DNA of 64,000 nucleotides from UBA10649 sp963793105 (lineage in GTDB: Bacteria > Actinomycetota > Actinomycetes > S36-B12), in assembly GCA_963793105.1 (NCBI GenBank), contig CAWBZB010000010.1, positions 1 through 64,000 of the forward strand, given 5' to 3'. The translations under genes and the position numbers were made by a program. Below are positions 15,852 through 26,644 of this stretch, piece by piece (the stretch's first letter is position 1; every line of letters begins with the position of its first letter). Below the pieces are notes generated by a model, which was not told the DNA's origin, searched no databases, and worked only from the letters and a program-made list of their open reading frames with translations.

Positions 15852-16967
15852 GTGAAGGTCACCCTGATGGGCACGCGCGGCGTGCCCGCGCTCTACGGTG
15901 GCTTCGAGACCGCAGTGGAGGAGATCGGCAAGCGGCTGGTCGCCCGCGGGTACGACGTGACGGTCTACTGCCGCAATCCCGGGCAGACCATCACCGAGTA
16001 CGAGGGCATGCGCCTGGTGAACGCCCCGGCGCTGAGGCATCGAATGGCCGAGACACTGTCGCACACGGCCGCCAGCACCGCACACGCCATCGCGAAGGAC
16101 CGTCCGGACGTGGTCCTGCTGCTCAATGCGGGCAATGCGCCCTTGCTCAAACCGCTGGCGCTTGCGGGCATACCTGCCGCGATTCATCTCGACGGACTGG
16201 AGTCCAAACGGGAGAAGTGGCGCGGAGCCGGCGCCAAGTACTACCGCTGGGCCGAGCGCGCCTCCGTGAAGTGGGGCCGCGAGGTGATCGCCGATGCCCA
16301 GGCGATCGCCGACCACGTTCAGCGGCAGTACGGACGCAAGTGCATCGTCATCCCCTACGGGGCCGAGGTGATCGACCCGGGCAGCGATCGACTGGGCGAG
16401 CATGATCTCGATACCCGGGGGTACCACCTCGTGGTGGCCCGGTTCGAGCCGGAGAACCACGTGCTCGATGCCGTCCATGCCTACCGGATCAGCAGCGAGG
16501 ACAGGCCGCTCGTGGTGGTGGGCAGCGCGCCCTACTCGCAGTGGTACGTCGACAAGGTGCGCGATGCGGCCCGCGGCGACGCCCGCATCCGCTTCACGGG
16601 CGGGATCTACGACCAGCAGCTGCTGGACCAGTTGTACGCCAACTGCGTGACGTACATCCACGGTCACTCGGTCGGCGGAACGAACCCGTCGCTGCTCCGT
16701 GCGATGGGTGCGGGCGCGCCGGTGCTCGCGTACGACGTGGAGTTCAACCGGGAGGTAACGGACGGCCAGGCGTTCTTCTGGCCGGACGCTGACGCCCTGG
16801 CCGTCGTTCTCAGTCAGATCGCGGACCACGGTCACGACGAGAGGCTCCGCGAGCTGCGGATCCTGGGGCAGCAGCGTGTGCGCGACGCCTACCAATGGGA
16901 CGCGGTCACCGACCAGTACGAGGCGCTGATCCACCGCCTCGCCTCGTCACGCAGGCAGTCGACGTGA
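15852..16967 (+). CDS. GT4-type glycosyltransferase with N-terminal DUF1972 domain
   Basis: A 371-residue cytoplasmic glycosyltransferase of the GT-B fold. The start MGTRGVPALYGGFETAVEE is the signature of the DUF1972 domain found in rhamnosyl- and glucosyl-transferases of polysaccharide loci. The C-terminal half carries the donor-binding part: VVARFEPENH, FTGGIYDQQLLDQLY and HGHSVGGTNPSLLRAMGAG, where the Asn-Pro-Ser element replaces the usual E-x7-E region of this subgroup. Start GTG 15852 matches the leaderless promoter, and its stop overlaps the next gene as GTGA, so the two glycosyltransferases form one operon. A rhamnosyltransferase is a reasonable guess given adjacent rfbC. Confidence 0.88.
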   Translation: MKVTLMGTRGVPALYGGFETAVEEIGKRLVARGYDVTVYCRNPGQTITEYEGMRLVNAPALRHRMAETLSHTAASTAHAIAKDRPDVVLLLNAGNAPLLKPLALAGIPAAIHLDGLESKREKWRGAGAKYYRWAERASVKWGREVIADAQAIADHVQRQYGRKCIVIPYGAEVIDPGSDRLGEHDLDTRGYHLVVARFEPENHVLDAVHAYRISSEDRPLVVVGSAPYSQWYVDKVRDAARGDARIRFTGGIYDQQLLDQLYANCVTYIHGHSVGGTNPSLLRAMGAGAPVLAYDVEFNREVTDGQAFFWPDADALAVVLSQIADHGHDERLRELRILGQQRVRDAYQWDAVTDQYEALIHRLASSRRQST

Positions 16968-17800
16968 GTCGGGTGGCCGCGGTCCTGGTCACCCACGACT
17001 CCGAGCGCTGGATCGAGCGCACCCTCGCGAGCGTCATGGATCAAGCACGCCGGGCGGACGCAGTCGTCGTGGTCGACGACGCCTCAGCGGATGGGACACG
17101 CGAGCTCATCGGACGCGTGTTCGGCGATCGCGTACGAGTCGTTCCCTCGACGGCGACCGCGGCCAATCGGACGGATCGGATCGCGCACAACTTCAGGCAG
17201 GGCCTGCGGGAGTGCGTCGACTTCGACGTCGCCGTCCTCGGCGACCATGACGACCTGTGGCACCACCACCGCATCGGACACCAGGCCGGGATCCTCGAGA
17301 CCCGCTCGGACGTGGCGATGCTGGCCTCGGACGGGCGACTGGTGGACGAGGCTGGGGACCCGAGGGGCGGGACGCTTCGTGACGCCTTCCCGGTCCCGGC
17401 CGGTTTCCGGAACGCTGACGCGGCGGACCGCCTGCGCGTCGTGCTGCGGCACTCGGTCGCCACGGGTGGGGCGAGTGCCGTTCGCCCGTCGGCCTTCGCC
17501 GGCATCGCGATCCCGCAGGGTTGGTTGCACGATCGGTGGTGGAGCCTGGTCGCGGCCGTCCGCGAGCAGCTCCTCGTCGATGACGAACCCGTCATCGACT
17601 ACCGGGTGTCGCCGGGGCAGGAAGTGGGCCTGGACCGCGGCCACCAGGCTCGGTCGACCGCCAGTCGGCTCATCGTCGGCCTCCGGGAAGCCGGGGGAAC
17701 CGTCGGTCGGCTCGGCGCCCTGCGCTCCCTCACCGCCTACGCGACGCCCCAGACGCGACCGGAACTGTCCGGCCTCCGACTCCTGCGCAACCTGCTCTAG
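16964..17800 (+). CDS. GT2-family glycosyltransferase
   Basis: A 278-residue GT-A fold glycosyltransferase. VLVTHDSERW begins the nucleotide-binding region, VVVDDASADGT holds the first acidic motif, and LGDHDDLWHHHR (about residues 85-96) is the DXD-containing metal-binding segment in the form common to rhamnosyltransferases (D-x-D-D-x-W). Start GTG 16964 overlaps the previous stop as GTGA. Its own TAG stop shares the palindrome CTAG with the stop of the convergent membrane gene. No membrane segments, so it works at the inner face of the membrane. Length is slightly short for the family, and the C-terminal region is rich in Arg. Confidence 0.87.
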   Translation: MSRVAAVLVTHDSERWIERTLASVMDQARRADAVVVVDDASADGTRELIGRVFGDRVRVVPSTATAANRTDRIAHNFRQGLRECVDFDVAVLGDHDDLWHHHRIGHQAGILETRSDVAMLASDGRLVDEAGDPRGGTLRDAFPVPAGFRNADAADRLRVVLRHSVATGGASAVRPSAFAGIAIPQGWLHDRWWSLVAAVREQLLVDDEPVIDYRVSPGQEVGLDRGHQARSTASRLIVGLREAGGTVGRLGALRSLTAYATPQTRPELSGLRLLRNLL

Positions 17801-19527
17801 CCGGTCCAGTCCAGACGGGTCACGCATACCTGGGCCTCCGGGGAGCCGATCCCGAGGAACGGGACGGCCGTGCAGTCGGGCGGGGTGGGTCGCGATGACG
17901 GCGGCAGCGTCGCCCAGAACGCGTAGACCTGGTCGCGGGTGGGCGCGTACATCGCGAGCGCGGATGGCCGGCGCTGCCCCAGTTCCTGTGCTTCTGCGGC
18001 CGAGAGGGTCGCGCCTTGAGAGACGTTGTTGTACCAGCCCCACAGTTGCATCGCCGCGATGCCGGCGGTGAGGCGGTCGGAGTCGGTCCAGATGCCGACG
18101 GTGTCGTCCTTCGTCGTCCGCGCAAGGACGAACTCCTCGGCAGCCACCTTGGAGCGCATGAGAAGCTCGGCGTCGAAGTCCACGTAGGCCGCGCGGAACG
18201 GGAACTGGCCGTAGCTGCCGACCAGTCCCCGACCGTTCTGGAGCAGTTGGCCACCGACGGCCATCGCCCCTATCGCGGCGACGATGACGACCCCGGCCAG
18301 CGGGCTGGATCCCCTGCGAAGCAGCACCGCTGCGAAGGCGGTCAGCCCGACCACCACCGCGACGACGAGAAGCCCCTGTGCGCCGGCGAGGTCCCTGTCC
18401 CACCTCCCCGCCCACAGCGTCAGGAGCGCCCCTGCTGCCCCGACTGCCCATGCCGGCCAGCCGAGGTCCCGCCGGCCCACCATGGCCGCGAACGCGAGGG
18501 CAACGGCGACGAGCGCGCCCGGCCAGAGCTTGGCAACGTACGTCGGTGCCTCGAGCCAGGGGCCGGGGACGAGGGCGAGGTAGGCGAACGTGAACGCGAT
18601 GTTGACGACCGAGATGCCCAGCGCCGAGACGGAGAAGCGGCTTCGCGGAACCATCACCAGCGCGACCACGGACACGAGCACGGCCACCACCGGGACGAGG
18701 AGGGCGACATCACGCTGCCAGGCGTCCGGCTCCCCGACGAACGTGGCGTAGTCCAGCCGGGAGTTCCAGGTCACGTAGGTCTCAAACCAGTTTCGTCCGG
18801 GGAACGTGAACTCGCCGGACAGCAGGAGGGTCCCGAACGAGACGACGAAGCCGCCAAGGGCGACCGCGGCATCGCGCCACAGGTTCCGCCACCGCTGCGC
18901 GCCGTCGACCGCGGCTCGCACGGACCGAGGGACCAGCCACATCGACAGTCCGAGCAGCATGGCGTACGGGTTCAGCATCACCAGCCAGCCCACCACCGCC
19001 CCTGCGAGCAGCGTGGCGAGCCATGATCGACGCGGGTCGCCCAGGCTTCCCCAGACCCCGAGCGCCAGCAGCAGCGTCATCGCCACGATGATCGTGCCGG
19101 TCAGGTAGGTATTGCCGAGGAAGCCGAGAACCACCGTGTTCAGGGACGCAAGGACCGCCACGATCACAGCCAGCTGCCGAGTGCTGGCCAGCCGCACGAT
19201 GCCGTAGACCGAGGCGACGAAGATCGTGACGAGCACGAGACGCCAGAGAGCGAAGCCGACCCACGGGTCCAGGTTCGTCACGAGCAGTCGCACAGGCGTG
19301 ATGTAGCCGAGCCGGGTCCAGGTGTAGGCGGGGTCGATGGCCCGGTCGGTGACCTCGTCGCCGAAAAGGGCCAAGGAGGCGTAGAACTCGGAGTCCGGGG
19401 AGTTGAAGCCCGTCCAGGTCCGGGCTCCGGAACCGAATGCGGCGAAGAGGCTGATCGCGGCCACAATCCCGATGTCGACAGCCGGGTGGGCGAGGCCGTG
19501 ACGTGGGTGACGATGGGTGCCGCGCAC
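17797..19527 (-). CDS. Polytopic membrane protein, probable GT-C glycosyltransferase
   Basis: A 576-residue protein with about 11-13 membrane segments and a roughly 130-residue extracytoplasmic C-terminal domain. The first external loop has FNSPDSEFYASL near residue 42, an acidic pair at the position of the GT-C catalytic loop, and aromatic residues follow in DPAYTWTRLGY. GTG 19527 is supported by TATGCT exactly 6 nt upstream and by the lack of a ribosome site. It is transcribed away from the 19572 glycosyltransferase through a 44-bp gap and its stop is shared with the convergent GT2. It probably uses a polyprenyl-phosphate sugar outside the membrane; donor unknown. Confidence 0.72.
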   Translation of the reverse strand: MRGTHRHPRHGLAHPAVDIGIVAAISLFAAFGSGARTWTGFNSPDSEFYASLALFGDEVTDRAIDPAYTWTRLGYITPVRLLVTNLDPWVGFALWRLVLVTIFVASVYGIVRLASTRQLAVIVAVLASLNTVVLGFLGNTYLTGTIIVAMTLLLALGVWGSLGDPRRSWLATLLAGAVVGWLVMLNPYAMLLGLSMWLVPRSVRAAVDGAQRWRNLWRDAAVALGGFVVSFGTLLLSGEFTFPGRNWFETYVTWNSRLDYATFVGEPDAWQRDVALLVPVVAVLVSVVALVMVPRSRFSVSALGISVVNIAFTFAYLALVPGPWLEAPTYVAKLWPGALVAVALAFAAMVGRRDLGWPAWAVGAAGALLTLWAGRWDRDLAGAQGLLVVAVVVGLTAFAAVLLRRGSSPLAGVVIVAAIGAMAVGGQLLQNGRGLVGSYGQFPFRAAYVDFDAELLMRSKVAAEEFVLARTTKDDTVGIWTDSDRLTAGIAAMQLWGWYNNVSQGATLSAAEAQELGQRRPSALAMYAPTRDQVYAFWATLPPSSRPTPPDCTAVPFLGIGSPEAQVCVTRLDWTG

Positions 19528-19571
19528 GCCGTCAGCATAGGAGGCGCTCGCGGCTGGCCTACGCTACGGAC
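19528..19571. promoter_or_regulatory. Compact divergent leaderless promoter pair
   Basis: Within 44 bp, TATGCT on the minus strand (19539-19534) lies 6 nt before GTG 19527, and TACGCT on the plus strand (19560-19565) lies 6 nt before ATG 19572. The two -10 elements are 20 bp apart, so each -35 region would overlap the opposite promoter and the two should interfere. Confidence 0.5.
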
Positions 19572-21417
19572 ATGGGTCGATCGATGCTGGACGTCACCGA
19601 CCTCGTCGAGTTCCTGCAGCGCCAGGAGTCGGTCTCCGGCGTTCAGCGGGTCATCGCCCAGACCGCGCCGCTGATGCTGGCCGCGGACGGTGGAGCCCAG
19701 GCGGTCCTTCTCGATCGTCCCCGGGGCGTCTTCATCTCGTTGACCGAGGAGGAGACCGATGTCCTCGTCAAGGCCGGTGCCTCGACGAGTGCCACCGGCG
19801 AGCGGGTGAAACTGGCGGCGGCCGCGACGTCGTGTCTGCGCAGGGCCCACGCTGCTCCACCCGTGGAGATCGACCAGGCGACCGTGATCGTCTTCCTCGG
19901 AGCCGTGTGGATCAACGACGCGTTGATGCTGGCCGCCCGCGACGCACACGCGTCCGGTGCCCGTTGCGTCTACCTGCTCTACGACCTGACGCCCGTACTC
20001 GAAACCGGTCACACCGCCGCCGTGAACCGGTTGTTCGACCGCTATCTCAACCTCATCACCGAGACCGGGTCCCGAGTCCCGGCGATCTCGGCATCGAGTC
20101 GACGCGACTACGAGCGGTACTGCGGCGATCGCGACTGGTCGCCACCCGGCGGGAGTGTCACTGGCCTTCCCTGCGGCCTCACGCCCGACCAGTTCGACGT
20201 GTCCGACTCGCCCTGGCCGAGGCCGTATGCGCTCTTCGTCGGCACCGTCGAGTCGCGCAAGAACCATCTGCTCGCGCTGCGCGCGTGGCAGCGACTGATC
20301 GAGGCGGAAGGCGCCGGACTCGGTGCCCGATCTCGTCTGCATCGGGCGACTCGGCTGGCACGCGGACGAGTTTCTGAGGGAGTACGTGCGCACCGCGGGA
20401 CTCGACGGCAAGGTGAGCGTCCTGTCGACGAGCGTCTCGGACGCCGACCTCGCCCGCTTCTACGCCCATGCCGACTTCACCGTCTACCCGTCGCGCTACG
20501 AGGGCTGGGGCCTGCCGGTGTCGGAGAGCCTGGCCTTCGGCAAGCTCCCCGTGGTGGCGCGCAACTCGTCCCTTCCCGAGGCGGGAGGGGAGCTCGCCGC
20601 CTATTTCAGCTCAGACGACGTCGAGGACTTCGTGAACGTTCTCCGGACTCAGGCCCTGGACGCGACCGCGAGGCGGGAGGCCGAGCGGCGCATCCGGGAG
20701 GACGACGCCAGCCCGATCACCTGGCAGCGGGTGGCTGAGATCATGCTCGACGAGGTGGCTGCGGCCACCGCAGCGGAAGCGAGGACCCCCGTGATCCCCC
20801 AGATCGAGCTCGGTCGCGAGTACATGCTCGCCGTCGGCCCACCCGCCCCCGACGCCGGCCACGCGGACCAGTACCTCGCCCATCTGCAGGAGGAGGGGAC
20901 CACGCCGATGCTGCGCCAGCCGCGTGGCGACCGTGACTTCGAGGTGGTCGACGCAGCGGTCATCGGCACGTTCGGCTCGCCGCAGCCCTGGGGCAATGAA
21001 CTGCGGCCGGGAAGGCGGGTCGACGTCCGCGTCACGCGTCCGGTGGACGGCCCGCTGGTCCTGCTCCTTTCGACCCGTTCCATGCCCGGTCGCGCCACGA
21101 TCGAGGCCGTCGGCCCCGGCGGGCCGGTCCGTGAGGACGTCTATCTCGGCTCCGTCGTCACCCTTCCGCTGGGCGACGGCCATGAGGGGGAGCCGGCCCA
21201 GGTCTCCCTGACCGTCATCGACGCGCATGACTCGATCGAGGGGTTCCTCGGGCTTCGGTCCTTCGTCGTCCTGTCGGCCGACGACCTCCGCGCGGAGGTC
21301 GTCGCGCACAAGGCTGCCGCGGCCGCGCTCCGGCAGGAACTCGACTTCGTGATGGGCACGCGTTCCTGGAAGGTCACCGCACCCCTGCGGAGGTTCAAGG
21401 GGCGCGGTGCCTCGTAG
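19572..21417 (+). pseudogene. GT4-type glycosyltransferase, one frameshift in this sequence
   Basis: Reconstructs to about 614 residues. The N-terminus MLDVTDLVEFLQRQE with SGVQRV is typical of a glycosyltransferase subgroup also seen at 36914. The GT-B donor domain follows: LFVGTVESRKNHLLAL, then CIGRLGWHADEF and YPSRYEGWGLPVSESLAFG, with the E-x7-E pair. A C-terminal extension (from about residue 400) includes a beta-rich segment and ends in TRSWKVTAPLRR, a tail shared with other enzymes here. The frame breaks near 20309, where one extra G between the codons for GAGL and VPDL restores continuity if removed. Both halves keep good codons and motifs, so a sequence error or very recent mutation is likely. 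ATG 19572 is leaderless. Confidence 0.8.
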
Positions 21418-21423
21418 CCCTGG

Positions 21424-22683
21424 CTACTTCTTCTTCTTCGGCGGCTTCGTGACCGTGATCGTGTAGGTCTCACTGCCCGGTGTGAGGGTCGCGCTGCCGG
21501 GGCTGACGGCCGTCACCTGGCACTGGCCCGCGCTCAGGGCGGTGAGGACCGCACCGGCGATGACGCAAGGACCCTGCTCACTGAAGAGCACCTGCGTTCC
21601 CGACTGGCTGGCCCCCGCGAGCGTGACGCTCGAGCCGGCCGTCATGAGGATCGGCTGCGCGATGGACCAGACCGGCTGGCCAGGGGGGTCGACGGTGATG
21701 TTGTCGACAGGGCGCGCCGGCTGGACATTGACCACCTGGCTGGACGAGGTGTTGATCATCCGGATTCCGCCGGGGACGGGCTGCCCTCCGGAGTACTGGA
21801 CGGAGATGGTGTGGATTCCCGCACTCGGCGGCGCCCACTGGAAGGAGGCGACACCGTTGACGGTCGGCATCGACCCGCTGATCCCGATCCCGTCCATGAG
21901 GAAGGCCACGCTTCCCTCGGGGTATGCCGGCCCCCACGACGGCCTGCAGGACGGTGGCCGTGCCGACGTAGAGATCGGTGGGCCAGCGAAGCGAGATGAT
22001 CGTGTCGGCCGTCGTCACGTTCGGCTGCGAGACCGGGCTCGTCGATGCCAGCTGGCCACCGGATGCCGGCTGGTAGGTCGCCTGGATGTCGATCGCACCG
22101 CTGGACGTCGGGTTCCACGGGATCGTCGCGGTGGACGTGTTGCTCCCGAAGGCCCCCGTGAGCGGGGCGCTCGAGAGGGCGGCGCCGCCGCCCGTCGTCA
22201 GGCTCACCGAGCCGGTGGGGGCCAGGGTGCCGATGCGGCGCCACGACTCCGGCGAGGATGTTGTTGTTCACGCCCTGCTGGATGTTGTTCTGGGCGAGCA
22301 GCACGGTGTAGGTCGGCATCGGCGCGATCGTGGTCGTGGTCGAGCCGACGCTCGCGATGACGCCCAGTCCGTTGATGGTCCAGGTACCGGCCCCGGTCGG
22401 TGTCCACGTCACCGCGCCGAAGCCGTTCGACCCGATCGTCGTCTGCAGGGTCTGCGCCGCCGCTCCCAGCTGGAGTCCGATGGTGACCACCTGTCCTGCC
22501 GCGCTGGGGGCCTTGATCGTGATCGTCTCGGAGACGCCGACCATGCCGTTCGGGGCGGCGATGAACGAGTTGGAGGCGCGCACTGGCGGCCGGCACGGAC
22601 GTGACGCCCAGTGCCACCGTCATGCCGAGGGCCACTGCTGCGGCACCGAATCGAGTGCGCCGGGATCGGGTGGACAGGGACAT
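21424..22683 (-). pseudogene. Secreted Ig-like repeat protein, three frameshifts in this sequence
   Basis: Reconstructs to about 418 residues. ATG 22683 has a strong ribosome site (AAGGAGG) and opens a signal peptide ending PAASA. The mature part is Thr/Ser/Val-rich beta sandwich sequence of bacterial Ig-like type: ETITIKAPSAAGQVVTIGLQ, VSLTTGGGAAL, GSVAFLMDGIGISG, then a different C-terminal domain with AGSSVTLAGASQSGTQVLF, two cysteines and a final PPKKKK. One-base insertions near 22583, 22237 and 21933 must be removed to read it. It is transcribed divergently from wzm. A cell-surface adhesin-like or glycan-binding role is an inference; there is no sortase signal, and the basic tail could bind an acidic polymer. 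Confidence 0.68.
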
Positions 22684-22763
22684 CGCGCCTCCTTGGTCGT
22701 CTCCCGCGAGACTACCCAGCACGCGCGCGCATTTGGGCGCACATCGGTCACCCGCGCGGCAGG

Positions 22764-22769
22764 TAGGAT
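22764..22769 (+). promoter_or_regulatory. Probable -10 element of the ABC-exporter operon
   Basis: TAGGAT lies 33 nt upstream of the preferred wzm start (GTG 22803) in the 119-bp gap shared with the divergent Ig-like gene. Transcription from here would give a short leader containing AGGGG, 7 nt before GTG 22803. Confidence 0.4.
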
Positions 22770-22802
22770 CGCCGCTGTCATGTGGAATCCAGGGGCAGTC
22801 GC

Positions 22803-23602
22803 GTGCTGACCGACCTCTACTCGCGACGAGCACTGATCTGGGCCTTCGCGAACCGCGACTTCGCCACCCGCTACCGGTCCAGCATCCTGGGCTGGGCGTG
22901 GTCGCTGATCCAGCCGCTGGCCACCCTGATCGTGTTCGCGGCGGTGTTCAGCATCGTCTTCCGCATCCAGGCGCCGCCGCTGGGCAACGGTGAGGGGTCG
23001 TCGTACGCCGCGTTCCTCTTCACCGGACTGGTGACCTGGAACCTGTTCTCCGGCCTGCTCAACCTGTCGATGACCCAGCTGAAGTCGAACGGGGACCTGC
23101 TGAAGAAGGTGCAGTTCCCGGCGTGGGCCCCGATCCTCGGCGCGTCGATCGTCCAGCTGGTCCAGGTGCTGCTGGAGCTCATCGTCCTGGTGCTGATGCT
23201 CCTCTTCCTGCGCAACGCGGGCTGGACGTGGATCCTGGCGATCCCGATCCTGCTGGGCACCATGCTGTTCGCCCAGGGCATCGGGCTCATGCTCTCGATC
23301 CTGAACGCCAGGTTCGGCGACGTGCAGTACATCGTCGCCGTCGTGCTCGGCGCCCTGTACTTCCTGACCCCGGTGCTCTACCCGATGAGCCTGCTCGAGG
23401 GGCAGAACGAGATCCTCGGCTGGATCATCAAGGCCAATCCCGATGTCCTGGTACGTCGAGGGCATGCACGACGCGATGTACTCGCTGGTGGCCCCGCCAC
23501 TGTGGGAGGTGGCTGGCGCTGCTGGTCGGCGGCTTCGCGGTGTTCTGGGTCGGGTTGGCCGTGTTCGATCGCGGCAGCGAGGACATCGGGGAGTTGCTGT
23601 GA
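22803..23602 (+). pseudogene. wzm: ABC-2 type polysaccharide export permease, two frameshifts in this sequence
   Basis: Membrane subunit of a Wzm/Wzt exporter that moves lipid-linked polysaccharide across the membrane. About 265 residues when repaired, normal for the family. FANRDFATRYRSSILGWAWSL is the conserved N-terminal amphipathic segment (the RYR-S-x-LG-x-x-W element), followed by six membrane segments including LFTGLVTWNLF and YFLTPVLYP. One-base insertions near 23440 (before MSWYVEGMHD) and 23517 (before LLVGGFAVFWVG) break the last third. GTG 22803 has AGGGG 7 nt upstream; GTG 22782 is an alternative start. The ATPase gene follows after 43 nt. Conservation on both sides of each break argues for an active gene read with errors. 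Confidence 0.85.
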
Positions 23603-23645
23603 CGGGACGAGGAGTGAGCGCAGCGAGCCCCGGAGGAACGGCGCC

Positions 23646-24881
23646 ATGAGCTCTGTGAGCGGTGACTTCGCGGTTGACATCCAGGGTGTCGGGAAGCGGT
23701 TCCGCCGGCACACCGACCGCCGCAACTCGCATCAAGGAGCGCATCGTCCGCGGCCGGGCGCGCAACGCCGAGGACTTCTGGGCCGTACGCGACGTCACGC
23801 TGCAGGTGCCCAAGGGAGCCGTCTACGGACTGATCGGCCACAACGGGTCGGGCAAGTCGACGCTGCTGAAGATGATCGGCGGGATCTACCGTCCTAGCGA
23901 GGGATCGATCACGGCGGACGGCCGCGTCGCCGCCCTGATCGAGCTCGGGGCCGGCTTCCACCCCGACATGACGGGTCGGGAGAACATCGCCCTCAACGGG
24001 TCGATCCTGGGACTGCCGCGCAAGGAGATCCAGGCCGTCACCGAGGAGATCATCGACTTCAGCGGACTCGGCGACTTCATCAACGACCCGGTGAAGCACT
24101 ACTCGAGCGGCATGTACGTGCGCCTCGGGTTCTCGGTGGCCGTCCACATGAAGCCGGACGTCCTCCTCGTCGACGAGGTGCTGGCCGTCGGCGACGAGGA
24201 GTTCCAGCGCAAGTGCTTCGACCACCTGTATCAACTCCGTCGTGCGGGCCGCACGATCATCGTGGTCAGCCACGGCCTGGGCCAGCTCGAGGGCCTGTGC
24301 GACGAGATCGCCTGGCTCGAGCGCGGCGTGATGCAGCAGCACGGCCCCGCCGTCGAGACCATCGCGGCCTACCTGCGCAAGGTCAACGCGGAGGAGGCCG
24401 CTCGCAACCCGATGGTCGCCGCGCAGCGCGGCGACGACGACGAGAGCGTGCGAGCGGGCGACCAGACGCGTGCGCGTCACGACCGGCGAGGTCGTCGACG
24501 TCGACGGGACGCCGATCACGCACGCGGAGACCGGCACGACATTCCGGCTCCGACTGGGGATCACGGCTCCGGAGCCGGTCCTCGGCCCGAATGTGCGCAT
24601 CGCGCTGCAGCACGACTCCGGCACGCTCGTGTCGATGCTGAGCAACCACCGATGGGGCGTCGACTTCGGGACCATCCAGGGCGATCACGTCGTCGAGCAT
24701 GGACGTCACCGGGAATCCGCTGCTGCCCGGGCGCTACCGCGTGCACGTCGATGTCTTCGACTACACGGGCTCGCGCCTGCTCGACTCGTGGAACGACGCC
24801 CTCGAGTTCGCCGTCCGCAGTCCGCGCGGCGAGATCGGGCAGGGCCTGGTCGAGCTCCCGGTCGAGATCACCTTCGACTGA
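23646..24881 (+). pseudogene. wzt: ABC transporter ATPase with C-terminal carbohydrate-binding domain, three frameshifts
   Basis: ATP-binding subunit partnered with the preceding permease. The nucleotide-binding domain is intact in one frame: Walker A GHNGSGKST, the Q-loop region, signature KHYSSGMYVRLGFSVA, Walker B DVLLVDEVLAVGD and a switch histidine in VVSHG. After about residue 260 comes a beta-rich Wzt-type C-terminal domain (RVTTGEVVDVDG, FRLRLGI, GRYRVHVDVFDY), which in O-antigen exporters reads the glycan end and couples chain termination to export. One-base insertions occur near 23733, 24465 and 24699; the two in the C-terminal part fall in the binding domain and its linker. ATG 23646 follows a GGAGGA ribosome site. 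Confidence 0.86.
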
Positions 24882-24887
24882 GGCGCG

Positions 24888-26637
24888 ATGGTCTCCGAGT
24901 CGAATCCCCTCATCCGGGCCAGGCGACGAGCCGGGCGCGTCAAGCGCTGGGTCAAGCGCAAGGTCTACGAGCGCAACATCGGCAAGCAGTACAAGGCGTG
25001 GCTCGCCGAGGCGGCGACCGTGGCTCCCGGATCGACGAGCCACCCGACCACGATCTCGATCATCGTGCCCGGTCTACAACCCGCCGGTCCGGTTCCTTCG
25101 CGAGTGCCTGGACGTCGGTCGTCGGCCAGCAGGCCGGCAACTGGCAGCTCGTCGTCGCCGACGACGGCTCGACGGACTCCGAGGTCGTCGAGTACCTGGA
25201 TGACTTCGTCGCGCATGCACGAGGAGGACGCCCGGGTCGGGTCGTCCGCAAGGAGAACGGCGGGATCTCGTCCGCCCTGAATGCCGCACTCGAGCGAGGC
25301 GACCGGCGACTACGTCGGGATGCTCGACCACGACGATGTCGCTCGATCCGCGGTGCATCGAGGCCTTCTCGCGTGCGCTGGAGGACGGAGTCGTTCCCTG
25401 ACTGCGTGTACTCCGACGAGGACAAGATCGACGGGCGAGGGCAGCACTTCGAGCTGTACTGCAAGCCGGACTTCTCCCCCGAGCTGCTGCTCACCCAGAT
25501 GTACCTGTGCCACTTCACGATCTTCCGAACAGAGCGGGTGCGCTCCGTAGGAGGCCTGCGTAGCGAGATGGACGGTGCCCAGGACTTCGACCTCGCGCTC
25601 CGCCTGCTCCCGGAACTGACGAGGGTCGTCCACCTGCCGCGCCCGCTCTATCACTGGCGCGCCTGGAGCGAGTCGACAGCGCTGACGATCGACGCCAAGC
25701 CGTGGGCCCAGGAGGCAGCGGCGCGGGCCCAGCAGGCCCACCTGGATCGGACGTTCGGCGGCGGGCTCCGTGAAGCCGAGCGCCGTGCGGGGTCTCAACG
25801 AGGTGCATCCCCGGGTGGCCGGCAACCCCGTGGTGTCGGTCATCATCCCGACCATCGGCACTCCCGAACGATGCCGGCACCGCACGGCACGTCGACGACG
25901 CCGTGCGGTCACTGATGGCCCTGGAGACGGCCGCCACCCTCGAGATCATCGTGGTGACGACCGGCGTCATCCCGGACGTGAACGTCGACCTGCATGGCAC
26001 GCACACGCTGAAGCACGTCGTGTACGACACGGACTCCTTCAACTTCTCCGACGCCGTCAACGCCGGGCGGGCTGCGGCCACCGGCGACTACCTGCTCCTC
26101 CTCAACGACGACACGACCGTCGCCGAGCCGAACCCGGTGACCCGGATGCTCGAGCTCGGCCAGATCGACGGCGTGGGGATCGTCGGCTGCAAGCTGACCT
26201 ACCCCGACGGCCGGTTCCAGCACGCCGGACTGGTGCTGCTGCCCAGCGGGCCGACCCACTGCTGGATCGGCAGGCCCGCGAAGGAGCCTGGCTACTTCGG
26301 CTCGACCCTGACCCCGCGCAACTACCTCGCCGTGACCGCGGCCGCGCTGCTCGTGCGCACCGGCGTGTTCGACGAGCTCAACGGCTTCGACTCGGCGTTC
26401 GCCCGGGACTTCAACGATGTCGACTTCTGCCTGCGGGCGCATCAGGGCGGCCATCGCGTAGCGTGGACGCCCTACGCACACTTCACCCACTACGAGGGCG
26501 CGACGATGGCACGCAAGAAGTCGGACCCGACTGAGCAGCAGCTCTTCCGCAGCAGGTGGGCCGGTGTCTACCCCGTGGATCCCTACTACTCCCCTGCCCT
26601 GAACCAGGATCTCGCCCGCATCTACGAGGCCCTGTAG
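24888..26637 (+). pseudogene. Two-domain GT2 glycosyltransferase, about nine frameshifts
   Basis: Reconstructs to about 580 residues with two GT-A domains. Domain 1 begins SIIVPVYNPPVRFLREC, has VVADDGSTDS and the catalytic-region MLDHDD, then CVYSDEDKID and LRLLPELTRVVHLPRPLYHWR. Domain 2 begins SVIIPTIGTP, has LLLLNDDTTV and FARDFNDVDFCLR. This double arrangement is common in enzymes that extend O-antigen or rhamnan-type chains. The N-terminus is very basic and probably membrane-associating. Single-base insertions occur near 25073, 25111, 25214, 25293, 25340, 25397, 25766 and 25868, with one deletion near 25239: the densest cluster in the window. Starts ATG 24888, 6 nt after wzt. Confidence 0.82.
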
Positions 26638-26644
26638 GCGCGCC

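Noticed and set aside
24888..26637. Programmed ribosomal frameshifting as an explanation for the split GT2 gene
   Set aside because: About nine sites with no common slippery sequence or downstream structure are needed in one gene, and the same error type affects many unrelated genes.
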